Assembly: GCF_016616885.1 (NCBI RefSeq) | Contig: NZ_CP067102.1 | Coordinates: 3,438,501-3,502,500 of the forward strand | From: Bradyrhizobium diazoefficiens | GTDB lineage: Bacteria > Pseudomonadota > Alphaproteobacteria > Rhizobiales > Xanthobacteraceae | Length of the DNA stretch: 64,000 bases | Reading direction: 5' to 3' | Shown: positions 41,951-52,149 of the stretch, piece by piece | Layout: each line of letters begins with the position of its first letter | Position numbering within the stretch: the first letter of the stretch is position 1 | Position numbers and translations under genes: made by a program | Notes under the pieces: generated by a model | What the model saw: only the letters and a program-made list of their open reading frames with translations | The model's database searches: none | What the model was told of the DNA's origin: nothing

Positions 41951-44482
41951 GTGGCCTTTTTACACGCCATTAAGCGGGCCGGCATTTGGATGCGCGGGGA
42001 AAGTGCGTTGGGGACTGCAATGAGTGCCGCGAAGAAGATGCCGGGCAAACCGGCCACCGAAATGTTTGACGACATCCCGGTGCTTCAGCGCAAATGGCGT
42101 GCCGCGTTGAAGCCGGGTGACCGGCTGCCGCGCTATGAGGACGTCATGCTCGGCAGCCTTGGGCGGCTCGCCGATCATATCGCGCTGCTCAAGAACGATA
42201 GCGCGCTCGAGCTCTCGCGCAGCGGCCGTTACGTGCAGAAATGGCTCGGCGAGGAGCGCTGGGACATTCCGGTCGCGGAGCTGTCGCCGGATTGCGCGAC
42301 CGCATTGTCGGAAGCGGCGGCGAACGCACTCAAGAACGGACAGCCGCACCAGGCGAGCGCGCATTGCGTGCGCGACGGCATGGTCAGGACCTACGATCTG
42401 CTGGCGCTGCCGACCTCGTCGCGCTGGGGCGCGACGCTGGTCGGTACGTACGTCAACGAGCGCGGCGCGCAATATAATCTGCTCGACGCGATCTTCTCGT
42501 CGACCGATGACGCGGTGGTGTCGCTGGCGACCCTGCGCGACGGCAACGGCGCGCCGTTCGATCTCCAGGTCGTGCATCACAACAAGAGCGCCGGACTGCT
42601 GCTGAAGATCGCGAGCGGAAATCTGCTGTGGCGGCGGATCGGCGAGGGCAGCACGCTGCTGGCTTCGCCCGAGATCATGACGTTTCTGCTCAAGGCCGTC
42701 TCCGGCGGCCGCGGCGAGCAGCTCGAGATCGAGCACGATGGCCGTTATCTCCGGCTGAGTGCCACCGCCTTCGCCGACGTCGTTTCGCTGACAATCTCGG
42801 ATGTCACCGCGCTGAAGCGCCGCGATGCCTCGTTCCGCCTGCTGTTCGACAATAATCCGATGCCGATGTGGGTGTTCGACGCCGACACCAAGCAGTTCCT
42901 CGGCGTCAACGACGCCGCGGTCCAGCATTACGGTTACAGCCGTGCGGCGTTCCTGCGGATGACATTGCCGGAGATCTGGCCGCAGGACGAATGGGACAGT
43001 CACGCCGAGGCACTCGAGCGCATCGGCGACACCTATCATTCCTCGCGCAACTGGCGGCATCTGCGCGCCGACGGCAGCGAGATCGAGGTATTGACCTTCG
43101 GCCGTCGCGTCGTCTTCGATGATCGCGACGGCTATCTGGTCGCGGTGGTCGACATCACCGAGCGGCGCAAGGCCGAGGCGCGGATCGCGCACATGGCCCA
43201 CCATGACGGGCTCACCGATCTGCCGAACCGCGAATTTTTCCAGGAACGCCTGAAACAGGCGCTCGACCAGGCCGGCGGCAAGCGTGTCGGCGTGCTCTAC
43301 ATCGACCTCGACCTGTTCAAGAACATCAACGATTCCTTCGGGCATCCTTCGGGCGATCGCCTGCTCAAGGAGGTGGCCGAACGCCTCACCACCGCGGTCC
43401 GCGGCGCCAATGTCGCAGCAAGGCTCGGCGGAGACGAGTTCGCCGTAATCCTCGCCGCCGACGTCTCGCCGAACGAGGCCAGCGCCTGTGCGGCTCTGCT
43501 GATCGACATGCTGAAGACGCCCTACGACATCGACGGCCAGGAGATGGTGATCGGCGCCAGCATCGGCATCGCGTTGTCGCCGGGCGACGGCGTGACGTCG
43601 GAGGAGTTGATGCGCAACGCCGACATGGCGCTGTATCGGGCGAAGTCCGACGGCGGCGGCGTGCATCATTTCTTCGAGCGCGAGATGGACCTGCAGGCGC
43701 AGAAGCGCCGCGACATGGAGCTCGATCTGCGCCGTGCATTTGCCAATGGCGAGTTCGAGCTGCATTACCAGCCGCTGGTGTCGATCGCTTCCGACCGCAT
43801 CTCGGGATTCGAGTCGCTGCTGCGCTGGCACCACCCCGACAAGGGCATGATCTCGCCAGCCGAGTTCATTCCGGTTGCCGAAGACATCGGTCTCATCACC
43901 CAGCTCGGCGAGTGGGTGCTGCGCGAGGCCTGCGCCGAAGCGGTGAAGTGGCCTTCCGACGTCAAGGTCGCGGTCAATCTGTCGCCGGCGCAATTCCGCA
44001 GCCGCAACCTGGTTCAGGTCGTGATCTCGGCGCTGGCGCAATCCGGCCTGTCGCCGAAGCGGCTCGAGCTCGAGATCACCGAGTCGATCTTCCTGGCCGA
44101 GACCGATGCCAATCTCGCGATCCTGCACCAGTTGCGCGAGCTCGGTGTCAGCATCTCCATGGATGATTTCGGCACCGGCTATTCCAGCCTCAGCTATCTA
44201 CGCAGCTTCCCGTTCGACAAGATCAAGATCGACCGCTCGTTCGTCAAGGATCTGGCGCAGCGGCCTGATTGCGTCGCCATCGTGCGTGCGATCTCCGGGC
44301 TCGGCCGCAGCCTCAACATCACCACGACCGCGGAGGGCGTCGAGACCGAGGATCAGCTCGATTGGCTTCGCGCCGAAGGCTGCAACGAGGTGCAGGGCTT
44401 CCTGTTCAGCGCGGCGCGGCCCGCGGCCGAGATCGCAAAGCTGCTGGCCGATTTCGGCCAGCGCGCCTCACGGGCGGCGTAA
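41951..44482 (+). CDS. PAS-GGDEF-EAL cyclic-di-GMP protein
   Basis: An 843-residue cytoplasmic signalling protein. N-terminal sensor (about 35-175) and two PAS-like regions (about 175-290 and 295-410) precede a GGDEF domain (about 425-575) and an EAL domain (about 590-835). The signature LGGDEFA is intact, but no RxxD inhibitory site precedes it. The EAL signature reads ESLLRW (Glu kept, Ala to Ser), and NLSPAQF, ELEITES, MDDFGTGYSSL and EGVET are present, so phosphodiesterase activity is likely. The start at GTG 41951 has GGAG 8 bases upstream; ATG 42020 is the alternative. Confidence 0.88.
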   Translation: MAFLHAIKRAGIWMRGESALGTAMSAAKKMPGKPATEMFDDIPVLQRKWRAALKPGDRLPRYEDVMLGSLGRLADHIALLKNDSALELSRSGRYVQKWLGEERWDIPVAELSPDCATALSEAAANALKNGQPHQASAHCVRDGMVRTYDLLALPTSSRWGATLVGTYVNERGAQYNLLDAIFSSTDDAVVSLATLRDGNGAPFDLQVVHHNKSAGLLLKIASGNLLWRRIGEGSTLLASPEIMTFLLKAVSGGRGEQLEIEHDGRYLRLSATAFADVVSLTISDVTALKRRDASFRLLFDNNPMPMWVFDADTKQFLGVNDAAVQHYGYSRAAFLRMTLPEIWPQDEWDSHAEALERIGDTYHSSRNWRHLRADGSEIEVLTFGRRVVFDDRDGYLVAVVDITERRKAEARIAHMAHHDGLTDLPNREFFQERLKQALDQAGGKRVGVLYIDLDLFKNINDSFGHPSGDRLLKEVAERLTTAVRGANVAARLGGDEFAVILAADVSPNEASACAALLIDMLKTPYDIDGQEMVIGASIGIALSPGDGVTSEELMRNADMALYRAKSDGGGVHHFFEREMDLQAQKRRDMELDLRRAFANGEFELHYQPLVSIASDRISGFESLLRWHHPDKGMISPAEFIPVAEDIGLITQLGEWVLREACAEAVKWPSDVKVAVNLSPAQFRSRNLVQVVISALAQSGLSPKRLELEITESIFLAETDANLAILHQLRELGVSISMDDFGTGYSSLSYLRSFPFDKIKIDRSFVKDLAQRPDCVAIVRAISGLGRSLNITTTAEGVETEDQLDWLRAEGCNEVQGFLFSAARPAAEIAKLLADFGQRASRAA

Positions 44483-45736
44483 GCCCTCGGGGTAGCAGTC
44501 ATAGACCAATTCCTTGAAAGCGGGCGTGATGCGGCCGCGCTCGTTCTGGGTCTGCTGCATCAGGAGGTAGACCATGTCGAGCTTGGGATCGACGCCGAAA
44601 TAGGTGCCGCTGCCACTGTCCCATTTCAACTCGCCGATCGAGCCCGCGGGCGGCGGCTTTGCGTTGCCGGGGTCGGTGCGCACGGCAAGGCCATAGCCAT
44701 AACCGAAGCCATCGCCCGGGAAATAGAAATAGTCGCGATCGACGCCGGAGCCGGGTCCGATCTGATCGGTCGTCATGGCCTTGAACGCGGCGGGGCTGAG
44801 ATAGCGCCTGCCGTCGAATTCGCCGCCGTTGAGGAGCATTTGCGAGAAACGCTGATAGTCGGTGATGGTCGAGAGCAGGCCGCCGCCGCCGGATTGCCAT
44901 TCCGGATGGTCGAGACGCTCGCGCTCGGCATCGAGCAGGATCTGGTCGCTTGGCAACGGCCGCGCCATGCGCTCGAGCTCGTCGAGCGTCGTCAGCACGA
45001 ATTTGGTGTTGGTCATGCCGAGCGGATCGAAGATGCGCTGCTTCAAGGCGTCGTACAGCGTCTGCCTGGTGATGATTTCGATGACGCTGCCGAGCACATC
45101 GGTGGAATGACCGTAGCGCCACAGCGTGCCCGGTTGGCGCGCCAGCGGCAGCTTGGCGATACGGTCGGCGAATTCCCTGTTGTTGAAGTGGCCCTCGAAG
45201 ATCTTGGCCGCCTTGTAGGCGAGCTCGACCCATTTACCGCCGATATAGTCGTAGCTGATGCCCGAGGTATGCCGCATCAGATCTCGGATCGTCACCGGAT
45301 GGACCGGCGGCACCAGGTCGAGCGCCATCGAGCCGTCGGGCTTGGTGATCTCCATTCCCACTTTCGTGCCGGCGAAGAGGGGGATGTATTTCGACACGGG
45401 ATCGGTGAGCGCGAGCTTACCCTCGTCGATCAGCATCATCGCGGCCAGGCTGGTGATCGGCTTGGTCATGGAATGGATGGCGAAGATCGTGTCCGGCGTC
45501 ATCGACAGCCGCGTCCTGACGTCGCGCTCGCCGAACAGCTTGAAATAGACCGGCCTGCCGTGCTGCTGGATCAGAACGATCGCCCCTGGCAAACGGCCGG
45601 CAGTGACCTCGTTTTCGAAGAACGAAGTGATGCGTCGCAGGCCGTCGGCCGAGGGAGCGGGGATGTCGCTGGCGCGGCTCCGCGCCATCGTGCCGGCCAG
45701 CATCGCGGCCCCCACCAAAAATTCACGACGCTTCAT
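44468..45736 (-). CDS. Serine hydrolase of the beta-lactamase/esterase family
   Basis: A 422-residue protein. ATG 45736 follows GGGAGGAAG and begins with a short Tat/Sec-like signal (MKRREFLVGAAMLAG). The SxxK motif is SMTK (about residue 88), the Tyr motif appears as RYGHS, and a SGSG-type third motif is present. Family VIII esterases, beta-lactamases and D-aminopeptidases share this fold, so the substrate is open; a periplasmic ester hydrolase is the safest call. Its 3' end overlaps the last 15 bases of the convergent GGDEF/EAL gene. Confidence 0.85.
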   Translation of the reverse strand: MKRREFLVGAAMLAGTMARSRASDIPAPSADGLRRITSFFENEVTAGRLPGAIVLIQQHGRPVYFKLFGERDVRTRLSMTPDTIFAIHSMTKPITSLAAMMLIDEGKLALTDPVSKYIPLFAGTKVGMEITKPDGSMALDLVPPVHPVTIRDLMRHTSGISYDYIGGKWVELAYKAAKIFEGHFNNREFADRIAKLPLARQPGTLWRYGHSTDVLGSVIEIITRQTLYDALKQRIFDPLGMTNTKFVLTTLDELERMARPLPSDQILLDAERERLDHPEWQSGGGGLLSTITDYQRFSQMLLNGGEFDGRRYLSPAAFKAMTTDQIGPGSGVDRDYFYFPGDGFGYGYGLAVRTDPGNAKPPPAGSIGELKWDSGSGTYFGVDPKLDMVYLLMQQTQNERGRITPAFKELVYDCYPEGLRRP

Positions 45737-45802
45737 CCGGGCTTCCTCCCTCGCGGGAGGGATCAAAGCCGCAAGACGTTCGAGGCGTCAACGAGACTTC
45801 GA

Positions 45803-46366
45803 CTAAAAACGCGTCACGATTTCAGAAAGGAACGGTCGCGGACGATCCTCGCTCGGCTTGGTCGGCGTGCCGATGTGAACGAGCCCGGCGAGCTTTTCGT
45901 CCGCCTTGAGGCCAAGCCCGTCCAGCACGTCGCGATCGAAGGCGAACCAGCCGGTGAGCCAGCAGGCGCCGTAGCCGAGCGCGGTCGCGGCCGTGACGAT
46001 GTTCATGACGCTCGCGCCGGCCGACAATTCCTGCTCCCATGCCGGCACCTTGGGATGCGGCTTGGTGAAGCTGACGACGCCGATCACCAGCGGCGCATCG
46101 GTGAGCCGCTTGCGCTCGGTCTCGATATCGGCCGCGGGGGCGCCGGGATTCTTGCGGGCAAAGACCTTGGCGATCACCTCGCCGGCGCGCTGGCGTGCCT
46201 CGCCTTCGAAAATGATGAAGCGCCAGGGCGCGAGCTTGCCATGATCGGGCACCCGTGCGCCGATGGTCAAAATGGTCTCGAGCTCGGTCGGCGAGGGGCC
46301 GGGGCCGGTCATCTCGCGCGGCTTGACCGAGCGGCGGGTCTTGAGGAGTTCAATGGCGTCGGGCAC
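45803..46366 (-). CDS. Nitroreductase family protein
   Basis: A 187-residue flavin (FMN) oxidoreductase. The opening RRSVKPREM is the FMN phosphate-binding RRS motif, and GYGACWLTGW and the IHIGTP-like end are family landmarks. The start at GTG 46366 has GAGG 8 bases upstream; the longer frame has no family resemblance. Such proteins reduce nitro compounds, quinones or other acceptors with NAD(P)H. Probably monocistronic. Confidence 0.87.
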   Translation of the reverse strand: MPDAIELLKTRRSVKPREMTGPGPSPTELETILTIGARVPDHGKLAPWRFIIFEGEARQRAGEVIAKVFARKNPGAPAADIETERKRLTDAPLVIGVVSFTKPHPKVPAWEQELSAGASVMNIVTAATALGYGACWLTGWFAFDRDVLDGLGLKADEKLAGLVHIGTPTKPSEDRPRPFLSEIVTRF

Positions 46367-46459
46367 TGCGGTTACCTCTTCGGCTGGTCGTCGGGCGTGC
46401 CATGCCGAGATAAGCATGCACGCCCGCAACCGAAAGCGAGTTTAGATCGATTTCAGGGA

Positions 46460-48502
46460 TCAGACCGCCTCACGCATCCGCCGGACATCCGCCGGGGTGG
46501 CCTCGTCGACCAAGGCGGCGATTGCCTCCGCGGTCGCCATCACCTTCTGCCCGTCGCTGCCGAGCCGGCGGACGGAGACCGAATGCGTTTCGGCCTCTTT
46601 CTTGCCGACCACGAGCAGTGCCGGGATCTTGGCCAGCGAATGCTCGCGGACCTTGTAGTTGATCTTTTCGTTGCGAAGGTCGATCTCGACCCGAAGCCCT
46701 GCGCGCCGCGCCTGCTCCAGCACCTGCTTGGCGTATTCGTCGCCTTCCGAGGTGATAGTGGTGACCACCGCCTGCACCGGCGAGAGCCAGAGCGGGAAGT
46801 TGCCGGCATAGTGCTCGATCAGGATGCCGATATAGCGTTCCATCGAGCCGCAGATCGCGCGGTGCACCATCACCGGCGGTTTCTTGCCGCCGTCATGGTC
46901 GATGTAGAACGCACCGAACCGCTCGGGCAGGTTGAAGTCGACCTGCGTGGTGCCGCATTGCCAGTCGCGGCCGATGGCGTCGCGCAGCACGTACTCGAAC
47001 TTCGGCCCGTAGAAGGCGCCTTCGCCCGGGTTGATCTCGGTCTTGATGTGATTGTTCTGCGACTGGATCTCGCGCAGCACGGTCGCCATCACGCGCTCGG
47101 CGTGATCCCACATCGCGTCCGTGCCGACACGCTTGTCCGGCCGCGTGGAGAGCTTCACGGTGAGATCGCCGGTGAAGCCGAAATCGGCATAGGTCGACAG
47201 GATCAGGTCGTTGATCTTCAGGCACTCTTCGGCGAGCTGGTCCTCGGTGCAGAAGATGTGCGCGTCGTCCTGGGTGAAGCCGCGCACGCGCATCAGGCCG
47301 TGCATGGCGCCGGACGGCTCATAGCGATGCACGACGCCGAACTCGGCAAGGCGGAGCGGCAGGTCGCGGTAGCTCTTCAGGCCGTGCTTGAAGATCTGGA
47401 CGTGACCGGGACAGTTCATCGGCTTGAGCGCGAACCAGCGCTTGTCCTCGGCCTCGTCGCCAGCCGACTGCGCCGCGAACATGTTTTCGCGATACCAGCC
47501 CCAATGGCCGGAGGTCTCCCACAGAGACTTGTCGAGGATCTGCGGCGCGTTGACCTCGTTGTAATCTCCGGTCAGGCGGCGGCGCATATAGGCGATCAGC
47601 TGCTGGAAGATGGTCCAGCCCTTCGGGTGCCAGAACACGACGCCCGGACCTTCCTCCTGGAAGTGGAAGAGGTCGAGCTCGCGTCCGAGCTTGCGATGGT
47701 CGCGCTTCTCGGCTTCCTCGATCTGCTTGAGGTAAGCGTCGAGGTCCTCCTGCTTGGCGAAAGCCGTGCCGTAGATGCGTGTCAGCATCGGGTTGTTGGA
47801 ATCGCCACGCCAATAGGCGCCGGCCACCTTCATCAGCTTGAAGGCGTTGCCGACCTTGCCGGTCGAGGTCATGTGCGGGCCGCGGCAGAGATCGAACCAG
47901 TCGCCCTGATAGTAGATCTTGATCGGCTCGTTGCCGGGAATGGCGTCGACCAGCTCGACCTTGAAGGCTTCGCCCTTGTCGCGGAACACCTGCTTGGTCT
48001 TTTCGCGGTCCCAAACCTCCTTCGTAAAAGGTTTGTCGCGCGCAATGATCTCGCGCATCTTCTTCTCGATCGCGGCGAAGTCTTCCGGCGTGAACGGCTC
48101 GTTGCGGAAGAAGTCGTAATAGAAGCCGTTTTCGATCACCGGGCCGATGGTGACCTGCGTGCCTGGCCACAGCGATTGCACGGCTTCGGCGAGCACGTGC
48201 GCGCAGTCGTGGCGGATCAATTCGAGCGCCTCCGGCTCGTCGCGGGTGACCAGCTTGATCTTGGCGTCGACCTCGATCGGATCGTTGAGATCGGTCAGCA
48301 CGCCGTCGAGCGCCATCGCGACGGTGCGCTTGGCGAGCGAAGGCGATATCCCCTTGGCGATATCGAGACCTGTGATGTTTTGGTCATATTGGCGCTGGGC
48401 GCCGTCGGGGAAGGTGAGGGTGACTTTGGCGGCGGGGGTCACGGGCTTCAGGTTGCTGAGGGAGTATTGGAAGCCGGATTCGGACTTGCGATCATCGGTC
48501 AT
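46460..48502 (-). CDS. thrS: Threonyl-tRNA synthetase
   Basis: A 680-residue class II aminoacyl-tRNA synthetase. Domains in order: N-terminal TGS (about 20-85), SAD editing domain with an HxxxH motif ([10 protein letters not shown]), catalytic core with the zinc Cys in [10 protein letters not shown] and motif 2 around [13 protein letters not shown], and a C-terminal anticodon-binding domain with [13 protein letters not shown]. The start at ATG 48502 follows AGGAG with an 8-base spacing. Essential. The opposite-strand 5-kb open frame across this gene is an artefact. Confidence 0.97.
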   Translation of the reverse strand: MTDDRKSESGFQYSLSNLKPVTPAAKVTLTFPDGAQRQYDQNITGLDIAKGISPSLAKRTVAMALDGVLTDLNDPIEVDAKIKLVTRDEPEALELIRHDCAHVLAEAVQSLWPGTQVTIGPVIENGFYYDFFRNEPFTPEDFAAIEKKMREIIARDKPFTKEVWDREKTKQVFRDKGEAFKVELVDAIPGNEPIKIYYQGDWFDLCRGPHMTSTGKVGNAFKLMKVAGAYWRGDSNNPMLTRIYGTAFAKQEDLDAYLKQIEEAEKRDHRKLGRELDLFHFQEEGPGVVFWHPKGWTIFQQLIAYMRRRLTGDYNEVNAPQILDKSLWETSGHWGWYRENMFAAQSAGDEAEDKRWFALKPMNCPGHVQIFKHGLKSYRDLPLRLAEFGVVHRYEPSGAMHGLMRVRGFTQDDAHIFCTEDQLAEECLKINDLILSTYADFGFTGDLTVKLSTRPDKRVGTDAMWDHAERVMATVLREIQSQNNHIKTEINPGEGAFYGPKFEYVLRDAIGRDWQCGTTQVDFNLPERFGAFYIDHDGGKKPPVMVHRAICGSMERYIGILIEHYAGNFPLWLSPVQAVVTTITSEGDEYAKQVLEQARRAGLRVEIDLRNEKINYKVREHSLAKIPALLVVGKKEAETHSVSVRRLGSDGQKVMATAEAIAALVDEATPADVRRMREAV

Positions 48503-48688
48503 TGCTTTTCTCCTGAGGCTCACTCCTGCGAACGAGCGCAGGTAAGCGGGAACGAGCGATATATCAGGCGATTCGGCCTGTGCAATCCGGCAATTCCAAG
48601 AAAGTGGCGCGCAAAAGCCGGGGCGGTGCTTCAACTATTTCGGTCCGCGCCCTTTCACTGGCCGCGGCCCTGCTCTACATGCATTTGC

Positions 48689-49864
48689 ATGGAAAAATCG
48701 CCTGCCGTCGGCCGTTTCACGCCAACCGCCCTGATGCTCGGCAATCTCGTCACCGGTTGCTCGGTGCTGGCGCCGGCGGGCATGCTGCCGGAATTGTCGA
48801 CGGGGCTCGACGTCAGCATCCATGCGGCCGGGCTGCTCATCACCTTTGGCGCGATCACGCTGTGCATCGGCTCGCCGCTGACGGCGTGGCTGACCAGCCG
48901 CATCGAACGCCGAATTTTGCTCACCACCACACTTGCAGTGCTCGCTTTTGGCAATCTCGCCTCGGCCTTTGCGCCCGACTACGCAAGTCTCCTTGTCATT
49001 CGCCTGGTGATGCTTGCCGTCGGCGCGCTCTACACGCCGCAGGCTGCCGGTACGGCGGCGCTGATCGTGCCGGCGGAGCGGCGCGGCAGCACGATTGCCT
49101 ACATCTTCCTCGGCTGGTCGTTGGCTGCCGCCGTCGGCCTCCCGCTGATCACCTTTATCGCCAGCCGCTATGGCTGGCGCGCCGCCTATGGCGAGATCGG
49201 CGCGCTTGGCTGCGTCAGCTTCCTGTTGCTGCTGGTGCGCCTGCCGGCTGGCTTGAAGGGGACGCCGGTCGACCTGAAAACCTGGAGCGAGGTCGGCCGC
49301 AACAAGACGATCCTGCTGCTGCTCGCGATCACGATGCTGCAGATGTCCGGACAGTTCGCAGTGTTCACCTTCATCGGCCCGCTGCTCAAGAAGCTGACCG
49401 AGGCGAGCCCGGACGCGATCGGCCTGGTGTTCGGCATCTATGGGGTGTGCGGTTTTCTCGGCGTTGCGGTGGCGACCCGCATCGTCGACACATGGGGGCC
49501 ATATCGGACCTCGTTGCTGTTCACGTGCCTGTTACTCGCGGGTATCACCGGGTGGGCGCTGAGCGCGGGCACCCTCGCATTGATGGCGATCGCGGTGGCG
49601 ATCTGGGGACTTGGCTTTGCCTCGACCAACTCGATGCAGCAGGTGCGCCTGGTCGCGGCCGCGCCCCCGCTCGCGCCTGCAACCGTCGCGCTCAATACGT
49701 CGGTCCTCTATATCGGCCAGGCGATTGGCTCGGCCGTCGGGGGGCTGCTGTTTGCCCGCGAGTTGCTGCACAGCACAGGCTTCGTGGCTGTCGGCTTTGT
49801 CGTGCTGGCGCTGGTCCTGGTGCTTGTGAGCCGTCCCCGGCCGGCGGCTGCCGCGCCGGGCTGA
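48689..49864 (+). CDS. MFS transporter, 12-TM type
   Basis: A 391-residue transporter with about 12 hydrophobic helices. Motif A lies after TM2 (LTAWLTSRIERRILL) and the family pattern is close to sugar/drug efflux proteins of the AraJ/YdhP type. The ATG at 48689 is the first in-frame start after an upstream open frame unrelated to the family. It diverges from thrS. Substrate unknown. Confidence 0.85.
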   Translation: MEKSPAVGRFTPTALMLGNLVTGCSVLAPAGMLPELSTGLDVSIHAAGLLITFGAITLCIGSPLTAWLTSRIERRILLTTTLAVLAFGNLASAFAPDYASLLVIRLVMLAVGALYTPQAAGTAALIVPAERRGSTIAYIFLGWSLAAAVGLPLITFIASRYGWRAAYGEIGALGCVSFLLLLVRLPAGLKGTPVDLKTWSEVGRNKTILLLLAITMLQMSGQFAVFTFIGPLLKKLTEASPDAIGLVFGIYGVCGFLGVAVATRIVDTWGPYRTSLLFTCLLLAGITGWALSAGTLALMAIAVAIWGLGFASTNSMQQVRLVAAAPPLAPATVALNTSVLYIGQAIGSAVGGLLFARELLHSTGFVAVGFVVLALVLVLVSRPRPAAAAPG

Positions 49865-49953
49865 AGCAGGCATTCCTGTGTGCAAGGCGCTTGGCAAACC
49901 GCGCGGGAGAGCGCTAGAACGCCCGTCATGGGGACCAAAGAGAGTTGACTGAA

Positions 49954-50343
49954 ATGAGGATGATTCTGGCGGTTGCCGCGGTGCTCTATTCAGCCTCCGC
50001 GTTTGCGCAGACCGACAAGCCACCGATGGTGGGGGACAAGCCGCTGGTGCAGGTGAAGCCCAAGGAGACCAAGGCCGGCACCAAAGAGGCCGCCGCCAAG
50101 CCGGCTGCAGCGCCCAAGGGCAAGCCGCAATCGATCGCGGCTCGGCTTCAGGCCTGCCTCGATACTGACGACGGCACCAAGGACCGGCTCAACTGCTACG
50201 ACGCTATTATCCCGCCGACGCCCAAGCCGAAGCCGGCAAAGGCCAAAGGCTACGCCGATTGCCGTTTCTTCAAGGAAGAAGACGAGCGGCTGGCCTGCTT
50301 CAACGGCTTTGCCGAGAGCATTCCGAAGCTGCCCAAAACCTAG
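49954..50343 (+). CDS. Small exported protein with duplicated Cys motif
   Basis: A 129-residue protein. ATG 49954 is preferred; an in-frame TTG nine bases earlier has an AGAGAG upstream. The signal peptide ends near SAFAQ. The mature chain has a Lys/Pro/Ala-rich linker, then two similar units of form C-x(9-11)-RL-x-C-(Y/F): LQACLDTDDGTKDRLNCYDA and ADCRFFKEEDERLACFNGF. Each unit could hold a disulfide. This two-Cys motif recurs in periplasmic alphaproteobacterial proteins, but I cannot assign a function. Confidence 0.7.
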   Translation: MRMILAVAAVLYSASAFAQTDKPPMVGDKPLVQVKPKETKAGTKEAAAKPAAAPKGKPQSIAARLQACLDTDDGTKDRLNCYDAIIPPTPKPKPAKAKGYADCRFFKEEDERLACFNGFAESIPKLPKT

Positions 50344-50500
50344 AGATCGAGAGCTGAGGTTCGAGGGCCGGGCGCCTGGTCGGCGATCCGGCCCAACACC
50401 GCCCTGAAGGCAACGCCCGGCACTTGCAGCGCGGTGCCTTCGAACTCGGCCGTGTCGCCGTCCTCCCGGCCGGCGAGCGCCGAAATGCCGGCGTGTGCAA

Positions 50501-51829
50501 CTAACGGCTCGATGCCGAAGAGCTGGTGGCTGCGACCCGCGTCAGCGCCAGCGCCGGCGTTGCCGACATTTTCACCAGCACGTCCTTGAGCGGGTATTGC
50601 GTCCACGCGCGGTTGACATAGTCGCGGTGGGTGATGCCGTCGCCGGTCTCGACAAACACGACGCTGCCAGGACGCAAGGGCCCCTCCATGTCCTCGGAGA
50701 CGCTGATGCCCTTCTGCCGCAGCATGCTCATCAGCTCGCGGTCGCGCCGTGCGGTGTAGTGAGTATAGGAGCTGACGAAGAAGCCCGAGCGATGGCTCTC
50801 GATCCAGGACGCGAACTTGTCCATTTCGCCATAGACGGCATCAAGCAGCACGACGCCGCGGACGCGATCGCTGATGCCGCCGACCTCGAGGCTCCAGGCG
50901 GTTGGCAGGAAGCCGCCGCTATAGCCGACGATCACGATCGGCATGTTGGCAAAGGCACGTGCGCTGTTGGGATCGCCGGTCAGCTGCGCGAGGTGGCTGG
51001 CTGACTCTTCCATGAAGCGCTTGAGGCCCCCGGGCTGCCAGAATTTTCCGGCGCTGGAGTCTGCGGCGTCGACAGCCATCTGCGGCGCGAGCAGCACGGC
51101 ATTGGCGCCGGAATCGGTGATCTGCTGCGGCACCAGCTGGCGGTCGCGCACGTCGCGCTCGAGCGTTGCGCCGTTGCCGTGGAAGAACACCACGATCACG
51201 CCGGGCTTGCGCACGTCGAAATGTTCGGGGACATGCACCAGCACGCGGCTGTCGTTGTAGGTCTCGTCCTGCCAGAACACCCGCCCCGAATAGCTGCGAT
51301 GGCCGCGGCGGTCGCCCTTGGAGATATTGAGGAAGGGCGAGTCGGAGGCGGGGTTGTTGCCGAAATAGGGGAAGGCCGAGGACTTCATGCTGATGAGGGT
51401 CGTCAGGTCGTCGCGCGCCGGACGCTGGTAGGGGACCTGCGGCGCGAGCGAGGCGACCTTGTAGGGCGTCTGCTCCGGCTGTTGCTGCACGGCGCGCTTG
51501 GGCGAGAAGTCCGACATCTGTCGTTGCAGAAGGCTTTCGCTCGCCGAGGGAAAGCGCTCTTTGAACTGCGGGGCGGGGAAGCGATCCTCGAATGTGTCGC
51601 CGCTTGCGATCTTTGTCTTGGCGATGGTCTGATTGACGACCTGTACATTGGCCTGTGAGTTCGCTGCGAGCGCTGTCGGATTGGGCGCGTTGCCGCATTG
51701 AACCAACGTCAGCGAGAACGGCACCAAGCCTGAGATCAGGGCGATCCGCAGCGCACGACCGCGCGCCCCGGACGCCTTGGTCCGGTCAGCGCGCGTGTCT
51801 GCTTTCAGTTTCGGAACGGCCCCGACCAT
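50501..51829 (-). CDS. Envelope-anchored alpha/beta hydrolase-like protein
   Basis: A 442-residue protein. A hydrophobic segment near residues 28-45 ends in LVQC, which resembles a weak lipobox and may anchor it in the membrane. A long linker follows, then an alpha/beta hydrolase-like domain. It has the oxyanion-type FFHGNGATLERD, nucleophile Ser in VGYSGGF, and a downstream His in GDGITHRDY. The start at ATG 51829 was chosen over one 11 codons upstream. A secreted esterase or lipase is likely. No operon partner. Confidence 0.78.
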   Translation of the reverse strand: MVGAVPKLKADTRADRTKASGARGRALRIALISGLVPFSLTLVQCGNAPNPTALAANSQANVQVVNQTIAKTKIASGDTFEDRFPAPQFKERFPSASESLLQRQMSDFSPKRAVQQQPEQTPYKVASLAPQVPYQRPARDDLTTLISMKSSAFPYFGNNPASDSPFLNISKGDRRGHRSYSGRVFWQDETYNDSRVLVHVPEHFDVRKPGVIVVFFHGNGATLERDVRDRQLVPQQITDSGANAVLLAPQMAVDAADSSAGKFWQPGGLKRFMEESASHLAQLTGDPNSARAFANMPIVIVGYSGGFLPTAWSLEVGGISDRVRGVVLLDAVYGEMDKFASWIESHRSGFFVSSYTHYTARRDRELMSMLRQKGISVSEDMEGPLRPGSVVFVETGDGITHRDYVNRAWTQYPLKDVLVKMSATPALALTRVAATSSSASSR

Positions 51830-52149
51830 CCACCCATGACCCCAAGTCACGTCTATCGGCAATCTTAAGACAATTGAGCCGACTGGCGTTTAGGCGACGT
51901 TAAGTGTCCGGAGAAACTTCCCCACATCCGGAACGTTCAGAAAAGACCACGGAATCGTGTCGCGAATGTGGGAGAGGAGAGCGGATTTTCGCGGCCGATG
52001 ACGGGTTTATTGCCCAAGGGCGGGTATGAAGGGTGGCTAATTACCTATTCCGGTCGCCACATTTAACCCTTGTTAACCCTGCTTGAATTGACTGGACCAA
52101 TCTGCACGATGCTTCCCATGAGGCGCGACGCCTGAGGCTAAGGACCCAG
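51830..52149. other. Intergenic region between divergent hydrolase and permease genes
   Basis: About 320 bases. The part next to the permease is AT-rich, with TTAACCCT at 52063-52070 and 52073-52080 and a short hairpin AGGCG-CGA-CGCCT (52121-52133) just before the start. This probably holds both promoters. I see no gene. Confidence 0.4.

Noticed and set aside
44840..49864. A 1674-codon open frame on the plus strand crossing the serine hydrolase, nitroreductase and thrS genes
   Set aside because: It is antisense to clear minus-strand genes, including essential thrS, and resembles nothing until its last 391 codons, which are the real MFS transporter starting at 48689. High GC makes long antisense frames common.
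52063..52080. TTAA-type box upstream of the APC permease
   Set aside because: The spacing between TTAA halves is 6, not the 7 required for a CtrA-type box.
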